From contig CAJTMH010000005.1 in the NCBI GenBank assembly GCA_910577255.1, forward strand, positions 1 through 64,000: a stretch of 64,000 bases of DNA. Direction: 5' to 3'. The position numbers and the translations under genes are program-made. The notes under the pieces were generated by a model, which searched no databases, had not been told where the DNA came from, and worked only from the letters and a program-made list of their open reading frames with translations. Each line of letters begins with the position of its first letter. Within the stretch, counting starts at the first letter, position 1. Source of the DNA: an uncultured Duncaniella sp. Its GTDB lineage: Bacteria > Bacteroidota > Bacteroidia > Bacteroidales > Muribaculaceae. Of this stretch, positions 1 through 9,066 are shown in pieces.

Positions 1-119
1 TATCATTCCGATGTTGCGCGATTTATATTTCAATAACCGCTTGGAATTGTGATTTTCCCCGATTTTTGCCGGATTTTGAACCTTTCGTTTTGGTTTCGCC
101 GGATTTTTGGATTTGCGGA

Positions 120-401
120 TTATACATGATCTACGAAACGGTCACCCATTTCGCTTTGGAAGAAGTAGTCGTTGAATCCGTGAACATAGAGTATGCCCCG
201 GTGGATGGTCAGCGTGGTGTCAGGACAAAGTTTGCGGATTATTGTCGAGATCACTTTCCCGGAATAGTCGTCGGGCTGTGTGACTGTGCGCATTTCATAT
301 CCGTCGCCAAGTATATCCGGACGCCATCCGCGCTCGGTGGTGGCGGCCATGCTCAGCCATGCTGTCAGAAGCAGCCATAGGCTTAGTGTTGTTTTCCGCA
401 T
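120..401 (-). pseudogene. Truncated alpha/beta hydrolase (N-terminal part only)
   Basis: About 93 residues starting at the methionine that opens a clear Sec signal peptide (MRKTTLSLWLLLTAW...). An in-frame ATG 16 codons upstream would put extra residues before the signal, so I reject it. The stretch ILYVHGFNDYFFQSEM is the oxyanion-loop region (HGF) of secreted Bacteroidota alpha/beta hydrolases, which are normally over 300 residues. The frame meets TAA right after DHV. Shifting frame gives one or two more family-like residues (YN) and then a lysine/serine/glycine-rich tail that does not look like hydrolase. The nucleophile, acid and histidine of the triad are therefore absent from the visible DNA. 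I call it a broken gene. Rearrangement or an assembly error at about position 115 are both possible. Confidence 0.6.
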
Positions 402-441
402 AGGGTAGATGTGTGGTGGTTTGTGATACGGTCGGAGAGTA

Positions 442-479
442 AATCCCACCGGAGAGTCTGCTTGGTCGCCGGTGGGATT
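442..479. terminator. Inverted repeat between rprY and hydrolase fragment
   Basis: Perfect 11-bp arms (AATCCCACCGG / CCGGTGGGATT) with a 16-nt loop lie just downstream of rprY. There is no T-run on either side, so this is a strong hairpin but not a textbook intrinsic terminator. It probably ends the rprXY transcript. Confidence 0.45.
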
Positions 480-521
480 GTGGGGGAGGGTATGCGTCGG
501 ACGTGTCCGTCCGTCATTGCA

Positions 522-1229
522 TTAATTGGCCGATTCGAGTTCGGGGGCAATGAGTTTGTATCCCTTGCCGTGGATGTTGATGATCTCGATTGATGGATCG
601 TCTTTGAGATGCTTGCGCAGCTTTGTGATGTAGACGTCCATGGAGCGGGCGTTGAAGTAGTTATCGTCAATCCAGATGGTCTTGAGCGCGAAGTTGCGTT
701 CGAGGATTTCATTGACGTGGGCGCAAAGAAGGCTGAGGAGTTCTGACTCCTTGGTAGTGAGTTTGGTCACCTTGTCATCGATAAGCAGCACCTGTTTCTG
801 AGTGTCGAAGGTGAATTTGCCGATTTTATACATGGTGATTTCTTTCCCCTTTTTGCCTTTCACGCGGCGCAGGATGGCTTCGATGCGGAACACGAGTTCC
901 TCCATCGAGAAGGGCTTGGTGATATAGTCGTCAGCTCCGATTTTGAATCCTTCGAGGATATCTTCCTTGAGCGATTTGGCTGTGAGAAAGATGATGGGGA
1001 CTTCTGAGTTGACGGTACGTATTTCCTGAGCGAGTGCGAAACCGTCCTTTTTGGGCATCATCACATCAAGGACGCAAAGGTCATATTTGCCTTTGAGGAA
1101 AGCTTTGTATCCGCTTTCTCCGTCGGCGAAGAGGTCGGCGTTGAAACCTTTGGCCTGCAGGTATTCCCTGAGCAGCATGCCGAGGTTCTCGTCGTCTTCG
1201 CAAAGTAGTATGCGCAAACGTTCTTCCAT
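522..1229 (-). CDS. rprY: OmpR-family response regulator (RprY-like)
   Basis: Cytoplasmic two-component response regulator of 235 residues. The receiver domain (about 6-118) keeps the acidic pair E11/D12/D13, phospho-acceptor D55 in CVLDVMMP, T83 and K105. The C-terminal winged helix (about 130-230) has the OmpR signature, ending in SMDVYITKLRKHLK and a GKGYKL wing. It sits 6 bp downstream of the histidine kinase gene, so the two are cotranscribed and form a cognate pair. The overall sequence recalls RprY of Bacteroides fragilis, a global regulator. The family and pairing are secure; the gene symbol rests on remembered resemblance only. Confidence 0.93.
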   Translation of the reverse strand: MEERLRILLCEDDENLGMLLREYLQAKGFNADLFADGESGYKAFLKGKYDLCVLDVMMPKKDGFALAQEIRTVNSEVPIIFLTAKSLKEDILEGFKIGADDYITKPFSMEELVFRIEAILRRVKGKKGKEITMYKIGKFTFDTQKQVLLIDDKVTKLTTKESELLSLLCAHVNEILERNFALKTIWIDDNYFNARSMDVYITKLRKHLKDDPSIEIINIHGKGYKLIAPELESAN

Positions 1230-1235
1230 AATTTT

Positions 1236-2732
1236 CTAATTTTTAGTTATTGGTAATGTTATTATAAATTTTGTTCCTACATTGAGTTCGCTCTCCACGC
1301 TGATCTCGCCACCGAGTTCGCCCACCATCTTCTTGACGTAGGCCAGTCCGAGCCCGAATCCTTTCACATCGTGGCGGTTGCCGGTGGAAACGCGATAGAA
1401 TTTCTCGAAGATTTTTTTCAAATCCTCTTTTTTCATCCCTATGCCGTTGTCGTGGATGGTGATTTCGATACGCTCGTTGCCGTGCGATGTGAGGTCGCGT
1501 GTGGTGACGCTGAGCCGAAGGGGGACATCCTCGCGGCGATATTTTACTGCATTGTCGAGCAGGTTAAATATCACGTTGGTGAAGTGCATCTCGTCAACAT
1601 TGATGGTTGAGTCCGTGGCTCCGAGTATGGCCTCTATGCGGCCTCCATATTTCTCTACTTTCAGCTTGAAGGTGCTGGTGATATTGGCTATGAGGACGTT
1701 GGCGTCAACCGTCTGCAAACGCAGGGTGGCTTTCTGGCGCTCAAACATCGACATCTGGAGCACTTTCTCCACCTGGAAGCGCAGACGTTTTGTCTCATCG
1801 TTGATGACCGTGGAGATGTGGCTCAGCATGGCTGGTGATTTCAACACCGCATTGTCATTGAGCATCTGAGCCGCAAGTGATATGGTGGATATCGGGGTTT
1901 TGAACTCGTGGGTCATATTGTTGATGAAATCGTTCTTCATTTCCGTCAGTTTCTTCTGCCTGAATGCTAACACGATGGTGCATACGAAGGTGACGAGCAG
2001 AATGAAGGTGAAGATAAACGACGGAATCATGAAGCGTATGGAATCAAAGATGTAGTCGCTCTTGGTCGGGAAATAGACCTTGAGGTAGTACATCTTGTTT
2101 TTTGGATCGTTGGGGAAAAGCGTCTGCACAAACATGCTGTTCTCATCCTTGAAAGTAGGGTGGTAGTCGGATGAACGGTATACGACGCCTCCCACACGGT
2201 TCACCACCGCGAATTCAAATGGCAGTGAGAGCCCGTTGTTATCGAGCTCCGACCGCAGATAGCCTGCCACTTCCGCAGAATCGGCGCGTTCACTGATGGG
2301 GCGGTTGCTTGATTGGTTGATGATATTAAGAATCACTTCGTCAAGCAAGCCCTTCTGATACAGATATTTGCCCCTCATGATGTCGCGCATCGAGGAGTTG
2401 GTGGTCTTGCGGTCAATGTTGCCTTTTAGGGTAAGGTCGTAATTTATGCCTTCCGAGGTGGTGAAGTTGTAGTTTATGCCAACCGAACCGTCGGAATTGG
2501 TGCGCGGATAGAACTGGGTCTCCATCTGCGCTATGTCCTGCTCAAGAAAATGTTTGGTCTCGTCCTGCTCAAGGCGTGTGGTCACCGCGTAGAGCGAGCG
2601 CTTCACACCTTCGGCAAACTGATCGTCGCGCATCTTCTTCATGTTGTTCATGTACATTATCTGAACATACAGAAGTCCGACAAACGTCAGTGCCATGATG
2701 ATAGTTAGAAACCAAATAGTAGACTTTTTCAT
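1236..2732 (-). CDS. rprX: Membrane sensor histidine kinase (RprX-like)
   Basis: 498 residues. TM1 is at about 7-27, followed by a periplasmic sensor region of about 200 residues, then TM2 at about 234-256. The HisKA domain has H275 in NNMTHEFKTPIS. The HATPase_c domain carries the N-box (NLLDNAVKY), G1 (DNGIGM) and G2 (GFGLGLAYV) motifs. It autophosphorylates on H275 and should pass phosphate to the regulator encoded 6 bp downstream. The length and two-TM layout match RprX of Bacteroides fragilis. The ligand of the periplasmic domain is unknown. Confidence 0.93.
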   Translation of the reverse strand: MKKSTIWFLTIIMALTFVGLLYVQIMYMNNMKKMRDDQFAEGVKRSLYAVTTRLEQDETKHFLEQDIAQMETQFYPRTNSDGSVGINYNFTTSEGINYDLTLKGNIDRKTTNSSMRDIMRGKYLYQKGLLDEVILNIINQSSNRPISERADSAEVAGYLRSELDNNGLSLPFEFAVVNRVGGVVYRSSDYHPTFKDENSMFVQTLFPNDPKNKMYYLKVYFPTKSDYIFDSIRFMIPSFIFTFILLVTFVCTIVLAFRQKKLTEMKNDFINNMTHEFKTPISTISLAAQMLNDNAVLKSPAMLSHISTVINDETKRLRFQVEKVLQMSMFERQKATLRLQTVDANVLIANITSTFKLKVEKYGGRIEAILGATDSTINVDEMHFTNVIFNLLDNAVKYRREDVPLRLSVTTRDLTSHGNERIEITIHDNGIGMKKEDLKKIFEKFYRVSTGNRHDVKGFGLGLAYVKKMVGELGGEISVESELNVGTKFIITLPITKN

Positions 2733-3134
2733 ACTTATATATAGGTGTCGTTCCGTGCCTGCGCACGAGCCGACGGAGTCAGTGCGTTGTTCTTACTATC
2801 TTAACAATTACAATGTATAATTGTTGTGAAATATTTTAAATAAGTTACAACTGATTTAACATTTTGCGTCAAAATTAACATAAAAACGTGAAATTAGCAA
2901 TATTTTATGTGGCCAAAAATACAAAACCATGCATTTTATGTTGTCTCTACCTCATTGATTGTCATAAAGAAGCGTGAATCGGGGATGAAAAATTTAACTT
3001 AACCGTGGGCGCGAACAATTAACCGACCCCTCGCGTTGTCAAAGAGATGGCGGTTCCAATGAAGTTTGTGAGCCATGCAGCCACCTTATTTATTTATTAT
3101 TAATCAAGTCTACTAAAAAATACAACAAAAAACT
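2733..3134. other. Divergent intergenic region rprX / ahpC
   Basis: About 400 AT-rich bases between divergent genes with no convincing ORF. It must hold the promoters of rprXY and ahpC. A minus-strand TATTTTTG (2914-2921) fits the Bacteroidota -7 consensus TAnnTTTG for rprXY, but I see no matching -33 box. Upstream of ahpC a TTTG (3065-3068) and a weak TATTTATT (3087-3094) are spaced by 18. I see no clear operator. Confidence 0.4.
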
Positions 3135-3701
3135 ATGAAGACAATCATCAATCAGCAAATCCCCTCATTTTCAGTCGATGCCTTTGTCGACGGAGAGTTC
3201 AAGACAGTGACCGATAAGGATGTCACCGGCAAATGGGCTATCTTTTTCTTCTATCCTGCCGATTTCACATTTGTCTGTCCTACCGAACTCGTCGATATGG
3301 CTGACAACTATGATAAATTCAAGGCTCTCGGCGCCGAAGTCTATGCGGTGTCTACCGATAGCCAGTTCACCCATAAGGCATGGCACGATGCGAGCGACTC
3401 GATCAAGAAAGTACGCTTCCCGATGCTCGCCGATAAGACCGGTTTCCTCAGCGAGAACTTCGGTGTGCTCAACCCCGACGATTTCATGGCCTATCGTGGC
3501 ACATTTGTGGTAAATCCCGAAGGCAAAATCAAGATTGCCGAAGTCCAGGATAACGGTATCGGCCGTAATGCCGAGGAGCTTCTCCGTAAGCTCGAAGCCG
3601 CCCAGTTTGTTGCCGAGCATGGCGATCAGGTATGCCCTGCCCGTTGGCGTCCCGGTGATCAGACCCTCTCGCCCGGTATCGAGCTTGTAGGTAAGATTTA
3701 G
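3135..3701 (+). CDS. ahpC: Alkyl hydroperoxide reductase C (2-Cys peroxiredoxin)
   Basis: 188-residue typical 2-Cys peroxiredoxin, the usual AhpC length. The peroxidatic cysteine is C48 in FYPADFTFVCPTE and the resolving cysteine is C167 in QVCPARW. It reduces H2O2 and organic peroxides in the cytoplasm and is normally recycled by the flavoprotein AhpF. In many Bacteroidales ahpF follows directly. Here a perfect 15-bp hairpin terminator follows and the next gene is convergent, so ahpC stands alone and its reductase must be encoded elsewhere. OxyR control would be expected from other Bacteroides, but I cannot point to an OxyR site. Confidence 0.96.
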   Translation: MKTIINQQIPSFSVDAFVDGEFKTVTDKDVTGKWAIFFFYPADFTFVCPTELVDMADNYDKFKALGAEVYAVSTDSQFTHKAWHDASDSIKKVRFPMLADKTGFLSENFGVLNPDDFMAYRGTFVVNPEGKIKIAEVQDNGIGRNAEELLRKLEAAQFVAEHGDQVCPARWRPGDQTLSPGIELVGKI

Positions 3702-3757
3702 TCTTAATAATTCTATGGCTGAGGCCCGACTATGGCCACGCTATAGACGTTCGCAAT

Positions 3758-3799
3758 AAAAAATGGATGTGCCGATTTTACGCAGCACATCCATTTTTT
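3758..3799. terminator. Bidirectional intrinsic terminator
   Basis: Perfect 15-bp arms (AAAAAATGGATGTGC and its complement) with a 12-nt loop. A-rich and T-rich ends give a U-tract in both directions. It lies between the convergent genes ahpC and ygiQ and can end both transcripts. Confidence 0.9.
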
Positions 3800-3813
3800 A
3801 TTTTGTGGTGTCA

Positions 3814-5838
3814 TTACCCTTTTTTCTTGTAGGGATAAGAAGCATGGGGCGGGAAGAGGCGGTTCAATAGATCAGGACGATGCAGCCGTTGGAGCGAACG
3901 TGTTATGTCGGGACGATAGGCACGGTCATACCAGAAGAAGTATTTGCGTTGTGCCTGCTTCTCGTCAGGGGTAGTGGCAGTGAACACTTTCTCTCCGGTG
4001 TATGGATGATAGCCGGTATAATATATCTCGGTGGCTACGGTCATTGGTGTGGGGGTAAAGTCCTGCACCTGTTCCAGATGTAGATTGAGATCCTTTGTTT
4101 CAGCGGCAAGTTCTGCCATGTCCACTTCATGGCAGCCAGGATGCGATGAAATGAAGTAGGGTATTAGCTGCTGTTTCAGTCCATGGCGCGAGTTGACTCT
4201 GTCGAAAAATCTGTTGAACTCGTGGTATAGCTGGAAGGATGGTTTGCGCATTATGTTGAGCACAGTGTCACAGGTGTGTTCAGGCGCTACTTTTAGTCGT
4301 CCTGACACATGGTTGACAATCAGCTCTTCGTTATATTGCCGATTAGCCTTGTCGATGGCCTCGTTGCCTGAACGGTGCATCGACAGGTCATAACGAACAC
4401 CGCTCCCGATAAATGATTTTTTCACGCCTGGCGTCGCGTCGACAGCCTTGTAGAGGTCGAGCAGCGGCCGGTGGTCATTGTTGAGATTCGGGCAAGGGCG
4501 AGGATGCAGACATGACGGCTTAAGGCACTTCTCGCATAGTGATAGGTTTTTACCTCCCATCCTGTACATATTGGCGCTCGGACCTCCGATATCGCTGATA
4601 TAACCTTTGAAGTCGGCCATCTGGGTCACTTGTTTTACTTCTCGCAACACCGACTCCTTGCTGCGTGAGGCTATGAATTTTCCTTGATGGGCCGAGATGG
4701 TGCAGAATGCACACCCACCGAAACATCCGCGGTGGATGTTGACCGAGTGGCGTATCATCTCATAGGCCGGTATGCGTTTACCGTTGTAGCGTGGATGCGG
4801 CAAGCGTGTGTAGGGAAGGTCAAACGAAGCATCGATCTCCTCAGTGGTCATTGGTGGATACATCGGGTTGACCTTTACCCATATTGAACCGTGGCGTTGC
4901 CATAGGGTTTTGCCATGCATGGCGTTTGACTGCTGTTCGATATGCTTGAAGTTTTCCGCTTGTGCACGCTTGTCGCGTTGGCATTTCTCAAGTGAGTGGA
5001 GCACAATGTCATTCTCTCCTACCAGGATTCCCTCTCCTTCACGAGGTAGATCAGTCGGCATATTTTCCGGGGAGACCCTGACCACGGTCTGCGGCAGGTC
5101 AGTGAGTTCGGCTATTGATTCCCCGGAGGCAAGCCGATGAGCTATCTCGGGTATGATTTTCTCGCCCATGCCGTAGCTTATGATGTCGGCTTCGCAGTCC
5201 ACCAGCAGTGATGGGCGTAGGCGGTCCTGCCAATAATCATAATGCGCAAGACGTCGCATCGATGCCTCGATGCCTCCTGCTATTATCGGAGTGTCAGGGA
5301 ACAGGTCGCGTAGGATTTTTGAATAAACCACCGTTGGATAATCCGGACGCGCTCCATGGCGTCCGTTGGGTGTGTAGGCATCATCGCTTCGGCGACGGCG
5401 GGCGGCAGTGTAATGGTTGACCATTGAGTCCATGGCTCCCGCCGACACACCGAAAAACAGGCGTGGTGCACCGAATTTTTTGAAATCACGCAGGTCATCC
5501 TGCCAGTTTGGTTGCGGTACTATGGCCACGTTGTAGCCGGCAGCCTGGAGTACACGCCCAAGCACAGCTGCCCCGAACGAGGGGTGGTCAACATAAGCAT
5601 CACCTGTGAAGAGCACCACATCTACGTGGTCCCATCCTAACGCTTTCATTTCTTTCACGCTCGTCGGAAGCCAACGTTCAGGCGCCAGTTTGGCTACAGG
5701 GCCTGTCTGCGCCTTTTGTGAAGCGGAAAAGTTGGGCTTCTCCTGCGCCTTAGGCTGCTTAGATGGTACTTCCGATGGTCGTGATGGCTTGGAAGAAGCT
5801 GGATTGCGGAATTTTTTTTGCTTATGTTGCTGATTCAT
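3814..5838 (-). CDS. ygiQ: YgiQ-family radical SAM protein (UPF0313)
   Basis: 674 residues. After a basic, low-complexity leader (1-50) comes the YgiQ N-terminal domain (about 65-250). The radical SAM cluster motif CxxxCxxC follows at C372/C376/C379 in HRGCFGGCAFC, with the extra cysteine-rich loop CEKCLKPSCLHPRPCP typical of the family. It binds a 4Fe-4S cluster and SAM; the reaction catalysed by YgiQ proteins is not established as far as I know. It starts 50 bp after uvrB on the same strand, so the two are probably cotranscribed. An ATG further in could be the real start, because the first 50 residues are not conserved-looking. Confidence 0.92.
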   Translation of the reverse strand: MNQQHKQKKFRNPASSKPSRPSEVPSKQPKAQEKPNFSASQKAQTGPVAKLAPERWLPTSVKEMKALGWDHVDVVLFTGDAYVDHPSFGAAVLGRVLQAAGYNVAIVPQPNWQDDLRDFKKFGAPRLFFGVSAGAMDSMVNHYTAARRRRSDDAYTPNGRHGARPDYPTVVYSKILRDLFPDTPIIAGGIEASMRRLAHYDYWQDRLRPSLLVDCEADIISYGMGEKIIPEIAHRLASGESIAELTDLPQTVVRVSPENMPTDLPREGEGILVGENDIVLHSLEKCQRDKRAQAENFKHIEQQSNAMHGKTLWQRHGSIWVKVNPMYPPMTTEEIDASFDLPYTRLPHPRYNGKRIPAYEMIRHSVNIHRGCFGGCAFCTISAHQGKFIASRSKESVLREVKQVTQMADFKGYISDIGGPSANMYRMGGKNLSLCEKCLKPSCLHPRPCPNLNNDHRPLLDLYKAVDATPGVKKSFIGSGVRYDLSMHRSGNEAIDKANRQYNEELIVNHVSGRLKVAPEHTCDTVLNIMRKPSFQLYHEFNRFFDRVNSRHGLKQQLIPYFISSHPGCHEVDMAELAAETKDLNLHLEQVQDFTPTPMTVATEIYYTGYHPYTGEKVFTATTPDEKQAQRKYFFWYDRAYRPDITRSLQRLHRPDLLNRLFPPHASYPYKKKG

Positions 5839-5888
5839 GTGGGGTCTGGTTAGCGTGGCGGATTGATGCGGATGGCACGGACTTATGA

Positions 5889-7970
5889 TTATGCTTTTTC
5901 TGTGTGGCTGAGACGTTCCTCCATGGCGAGGATTTCGTCACGCAGACGTGCGGCCTCGATGAAGTCCATTCGCTTGGCAGCCTCCACCATATCCATGCGG
6001 CGGGAGGTGATGAGTTTTTGCAGCGATTCGGCCGACATATAGGGGATGACAGGATCGGCGGCAAGGTTGACTTTGGTGGTATACTCTTCCGCATAAGGTA
6101 TCTTCTGGGCCTTTTTCCCCTTTTGTGCCGGAGATGTGCGTTTTGATTTTTGTTCAACCGGAGCAAGATCTTCTGTGTCAAGGCCTATTATGGTGTTGCG
6201 CGCTTTTATGATGGCCTGCGGTGTTATGCCGTGCTCCTCGTTATAGGCGAGCTGGGTGGCACGTCGGCGAGCGGTCTCGTCAATGGTTTGCTGCATTGAG
6301 TCGGTTATTTTGTCGGCATACATTATCACCGTGCCGTTGAGGTTTCGTGCAGCGCGTCCTACGGTCTGTGTCAGCGAGCGGTGGCTGCGCAGGAATCCCT
6401 CCTTATCGGCATCGAGGATTGCCACGAGCGACACCTCAGGCAGGTCGAGGCCCTCACGTAGAAGATTCACTCCCACCAGCACGTCGAAGTCGCCGGCACG
6501 CAGACCGTCGAGAATGCGTATGCGGTCCAGGGTGTCTACATCGCTGTGTATATAAGCCGTCTTGATGCGCAGGCGGGTGAGATAGTCGTTTAGTTCCTCT
6601 GCCATACGTTTGGTCAGGGTTGTCACGAGCACACGTTCATCACGTTCTATTCGCTCATTTATCTCATGCAGAAGGTCGTCGATTTGGTTGAGTGACGGCC
6701 GTACTTCTATCACCGGGTCGAGCAGTCCGGTGGGTCGGATTATCTGTTCTACCACCACACCCTCACACTTCTCCAGTTCGTAGTCGGCAGGGGTTGCACT
6801 CACGTAAAGTACCTGTGGCGTCAGTCGCTCGAATTCCTCAAATTTCAATGGGCGGTTGTCAAGTGCTGCCGGAAGACGGAATCCATACTCCACGAGATTC
6901 ATTTTGCGGGAGAGGTCACCTCCATACATTGCCCGGCATTGTGGCAACGTCACATGGCTCTCATCTATTATGGTGAGGAAATCTTTAGGGAAATAGTCAA
7001 GGAGGCAGAATGGGCGCATGCCTGGCTCGCGTCCGTCGAAATAACGGCTGTAGTTTTCGATTCCTGAGCAGTGGCCTACTTCACGGAGCATCTCCACATC
7101 GTAGTTCACACGTTCAAGCAGACGCTTGGCCTCCATCTCTTTCCCCTCACGGAAGAAGAAGTTGTATTGTTCGCCCAGATCAAGCTCTATTTGTCCGATA
7201 GCCGAGCCCATTCGCTCTGCCGAGGTGACGAAGAGATTGGCCGGGTAGATCTGGAAGACGTCGTGAGAGCCGAGCGAAGTGTTGTCGGAAGGGTGGAGAG
7301 TTTTTATCGACTCAATTTCGTCGCCCCAGAATGTCACTCTCACAATTATTTCTTCGTAGGCGAGGCGGATATCCACGGTATCGCCTTTGACGCGGAATGT
7401 GCCTCGTGACAACTCCACTTCGTTGCGTGAATATAATGCTCCTACGAGCGAACGCAGGAATTTGTTGCGTGTTATCTTTTGGCCGACTTCCACCTTGATC
7501 ACATTGCTGTCGAAGTCCTCAGGGTTGCCCATGCCGTAGAGACATGACACCGACGATACCACAATCACATCTTTTCGGCCTGAAAGGAGCGCGGATACTG
7601 TGGCGAGACGAAGTTTCTCAATCTCGTCGTTGATCATGAGATCCTTCTCAATATATTTGTCTACGGTCGGTATGTAAGCCTCTGGCTGGTAGTAGTCATA
7701 ATATGATACGAAATACTGCACAGAGTTCTGAGGGAAAAAGCTCTTAAATTCGCTGTAGAGCTGGGCGGCGAGGGTCTTGTTGTGGCTGAGGATCAATGTG
7801 GGCTTTTCCACTTGTGCTATGACATTGGCCATGGTGAATGTCTTGCCGGAACCTGTCACGCCAAGCAGTGTCTGGGCTTTTTCGCCCTCCTTGATGCCAC
7901 GCACCAGCTGCTCGATGGCTTGAGGCTGGTCGCCGGTGGGTTTGTATTGCGAATCGAGATGGAATTTCAT
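5889..7970 (-). CDS. uvrB: UvrABC excinuclease subunit B
   Basis: 693 residues, near the usual length. Visible features are the Walker A GVTGSGKT (37-44), the damage-probing beta-hairpin region SYYDYYQPEAYIP (about 90-102), the helicase motifs DESHVTLPQ and GRAARN, and a C-terminal UVR domain (about residues 650-690) that contacts UvrC. It loads onto damaged DNA with UvrA and positions UvrC for incision in nucleotide excision repair. A -7 promoter box ends only 7 bases before the ATG, which suggests an almost leaderless message. The downstream ygiQ gene is probably in the same transcript. Confidence 0.98.
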   Translation of the reverse strand: MKFHLDSQYKPTGDQPQAIEQLVRGIKEGEKAQTLLGVTGSGKTFTMANVIAQVEKPTLILSHNKTLAAQLYSEFKSFFPQNSVQYFVSYYDYYQPEAYIPTVDKYIEKDLMINDEIEKLRLATVSALLSGRKDVIVVSSVSCLYGMGNPEDFDSNVIKVEVGQKITRNKFLRSLVGALYSRNEVELSRGTFRVKGDTVDIRLAYEEIIVRVTFWGDEIESIKTLHPSDNTSLGSHDVFQIYPANLFVTSAERMGSAIGQIELDLGEQYNFFFREGKEMEAKRLLERVNYDVEMLREVGHCSGIENYSRYFDGREPGMRPFCLLDYFPKDFLTIIDESHVTLPQCRAMYGGDLSRKMNLVEYGFRLPAALDNRPLKFEEFERLTPQVLYVSATPADYELEKCEGVVVEQIIRPTGLLDPVIEVRPSLNQIDDLLHEINERIERDERVLVTTLTKRMAEELNDYLTRLRIKTAYIHSDVDTLDRIRILDGLRAGDFDVLVGVNLLREGLDLPEVSLVAILDADKEGFLRSHRSLTQTVGRAARNLNGTVIMYADKITDSMQQTIDETARRRATQLAYNEEHGITPQAIIKARNTIIGLDTEDLAPVEQKSKRTSPAQKGKKAQKIPYAEEYTTKVNLAADPVIPYMSAESLQKLITSRRMDMVEAAKRMDFIEAARLRDEILAMEERLSHTEKA

Positions 7971-7976
7971 AACTCA

Positions 7977-8011
7977 CAAAGTTACGAATATCTACCCGCA
8001 TATCCAACAAG
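7977..8011 (-). promoter_or_regulatory. uvrB promoter, nearly leaderless
   Basis: Minus-strand TAACTTTG (7984-7977) fits the Bacteroidota -7 consensus TAnnTTTG, with TTGTTGG about 21 bp upstream as a -33. Transcription would begin at about 7973, only about 3 nt before the uvrB ATG at 7970. Confidence 0.55.
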
Positions 8012-8108
8012 GGCTTGGCGGAATTAGCAATTTTTAAAACGTGGAGTGCCCCGAAGTATTTATCATGAGCGATGCCGGTTATCCAGTGTCGTGAGACGTA
8101 AAAACAAC

Positions 8109-8136
8109 ACGCCATCTCCGGCTCCGGAGATGGCGT
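8109..8136 (-). terminator. Intrinsic terminator of the 222-aa secreted protein gene
   Basis: Perfect 12-bp arms (ACGCCATCTCCG / CGGAGATGGCGT) with a 4-nt loop, followed on the minus strand by GTTGTTTTTAC. It lies 23 bp downstream of the stop codon. Confidence 0.88.
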
Positions 8137-8159
8137 GACAATTTGAGTGATGATATGAG

Positions 8160-8828
8160 TTATTTCACGAGTACTTTAGTGGCTGTATTGCCTTGGCGAC
8201 GGATGTAGAGCCCATTGGCAGGATTGTCAACTCTCACGCCTTGAAGATTGAAATATTCCACCGGCGCGTTTTCATCGATAGAGATGTTCTCGATACCAGA
8301 GGTTTCCGGCTCATTATAGTAGAAATTGATGTAATAATAGGGTGATGATGTGCTGTCATCAAGAGTTCCTGCTAAGCAGATGGATCCATAGTACTCATAG
8401 ACATTATTTGGATCGGTCATGTCGTAACGCCAAACGTATGAATATCCATGGTCACATACGTAAGGATACCATATTGTGGTATAGTCATCAGCACCTCCGC
8501 CTATAGTATATGCATAACATACCATGTAGTCACCGTTAGGATCCAAAAGATATGGGTAATAATCCGATGTGTCAAGTTTCCCTGTAAATGTGATGTCGGA
8601 AGAAGAGTCTACATTTGGTGTGGTGTATGTGAATGATACAGGGTTGCCTGAATTAAAAAATTCAGAAAGAGTTAACGAACCGTCAGCGTTTTTGATCAGT
8701 TCGGACTCAAATGGCTGTGCGAGCTCATTATAGTTATAATCCTGGACATAGCAGGTAACTTTTTCTGCTTTGGCAAGCATGAAAGTAGAAAGGAGAACGC
8801 CACTCAGTAGAGTAAAAATTTTCTTCAT
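8160..8828 (-). CDS. Secreted protein with T9SS-like C-terminal tail
   Basis: 222 residues with a Sec signal peptide (MKKIFTLLSGVLLSTFMLAKA). The middle part is rich in Tyr, Asp and Ser with no domain I recognise. The last about 45 residues carry the pattern common on exported Bacteroidales proteins: SGIENI, EYFNLQGVRV, then NGLYIRRQG and a terminal VLVK. This resembles type IX secretion type A sorting domains, though in Muribaculaceae and Prevotella its function is not proven. Alone in its transcript, with its own promoter and terminator. The pectate lyase at 26963 ends in a related tail. Function unknown. Confidence 0.82.
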   Translation of the reverse strand: MKKIFTLLSGVLLSTFMLAKAEKVTCYVQDYNYNELAQPFESELIKNADGSLTLSEFFNSGNPVSFTYTTPNVDSSSDITFTGKLDTSDYYPYLLDPNGDYMVCYAYTIGGGADDYTTIWYPYVCDHGYSYVWRYDMTDPNNVYEYYGSICLAGTLDDSTSSPYYYINFYYNEPETSGIENISIDENAPVEYFNLQGVRVDNPANGLYIRRQGNTATKVLVK

Positions 8829-8883
8829 AAGTAATTAGTGTAAAAAAAGTGATAATATGATATTAATATGGTTTGCTTTGTTG

Positions 8884-8891
8884 CAAATTTA
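8884..8891 (-). promoter_or_regulatory. -7 box of the 222-aa secreted protein gene
   Basis: Minus-strand TAAATTTG matches TAnnTTTG about 55 bp upstream of the ATG. No clear -33 TTTG is seen at the expected place. Confidence 0.5.
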
Positions 8892-8991
8892 TGTAAAATA
8901 TGCGGTTTTAGTTATAATTTAATGTTAATAAAGGTTAATAAGGCGTCTTTTTTGTAATTGAGCCATGTCGTTGGGCTATAGGTGGTTAAAT

Positions 8992-9041
8992 AAAAAATAG
9001 CTCCGAAATGCCGGATTTAATCGACAATCGGAGCTATTTTT
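8992..9041 (-). terminator. Intrinsic terminator of fabI
   Basis: Arms AAAAATAGCTCCGA and TCGGAGCTATTTTT around a 21-nt loop, starting 26 bp below the fabI stop. The A-run at 8992-8997 gives a U-tract on the minus strand. Confidence 0.88.
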
Positions 9042-9066
9042 ATGATGAATGGAGTGATGGCGTGGA

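Noticed and set aside
5822..6181. 119-codon ORF overlapping uvrB end
   Set aside because: Shadow frame of uvrB with biased Pro/Ser/Arg composition.
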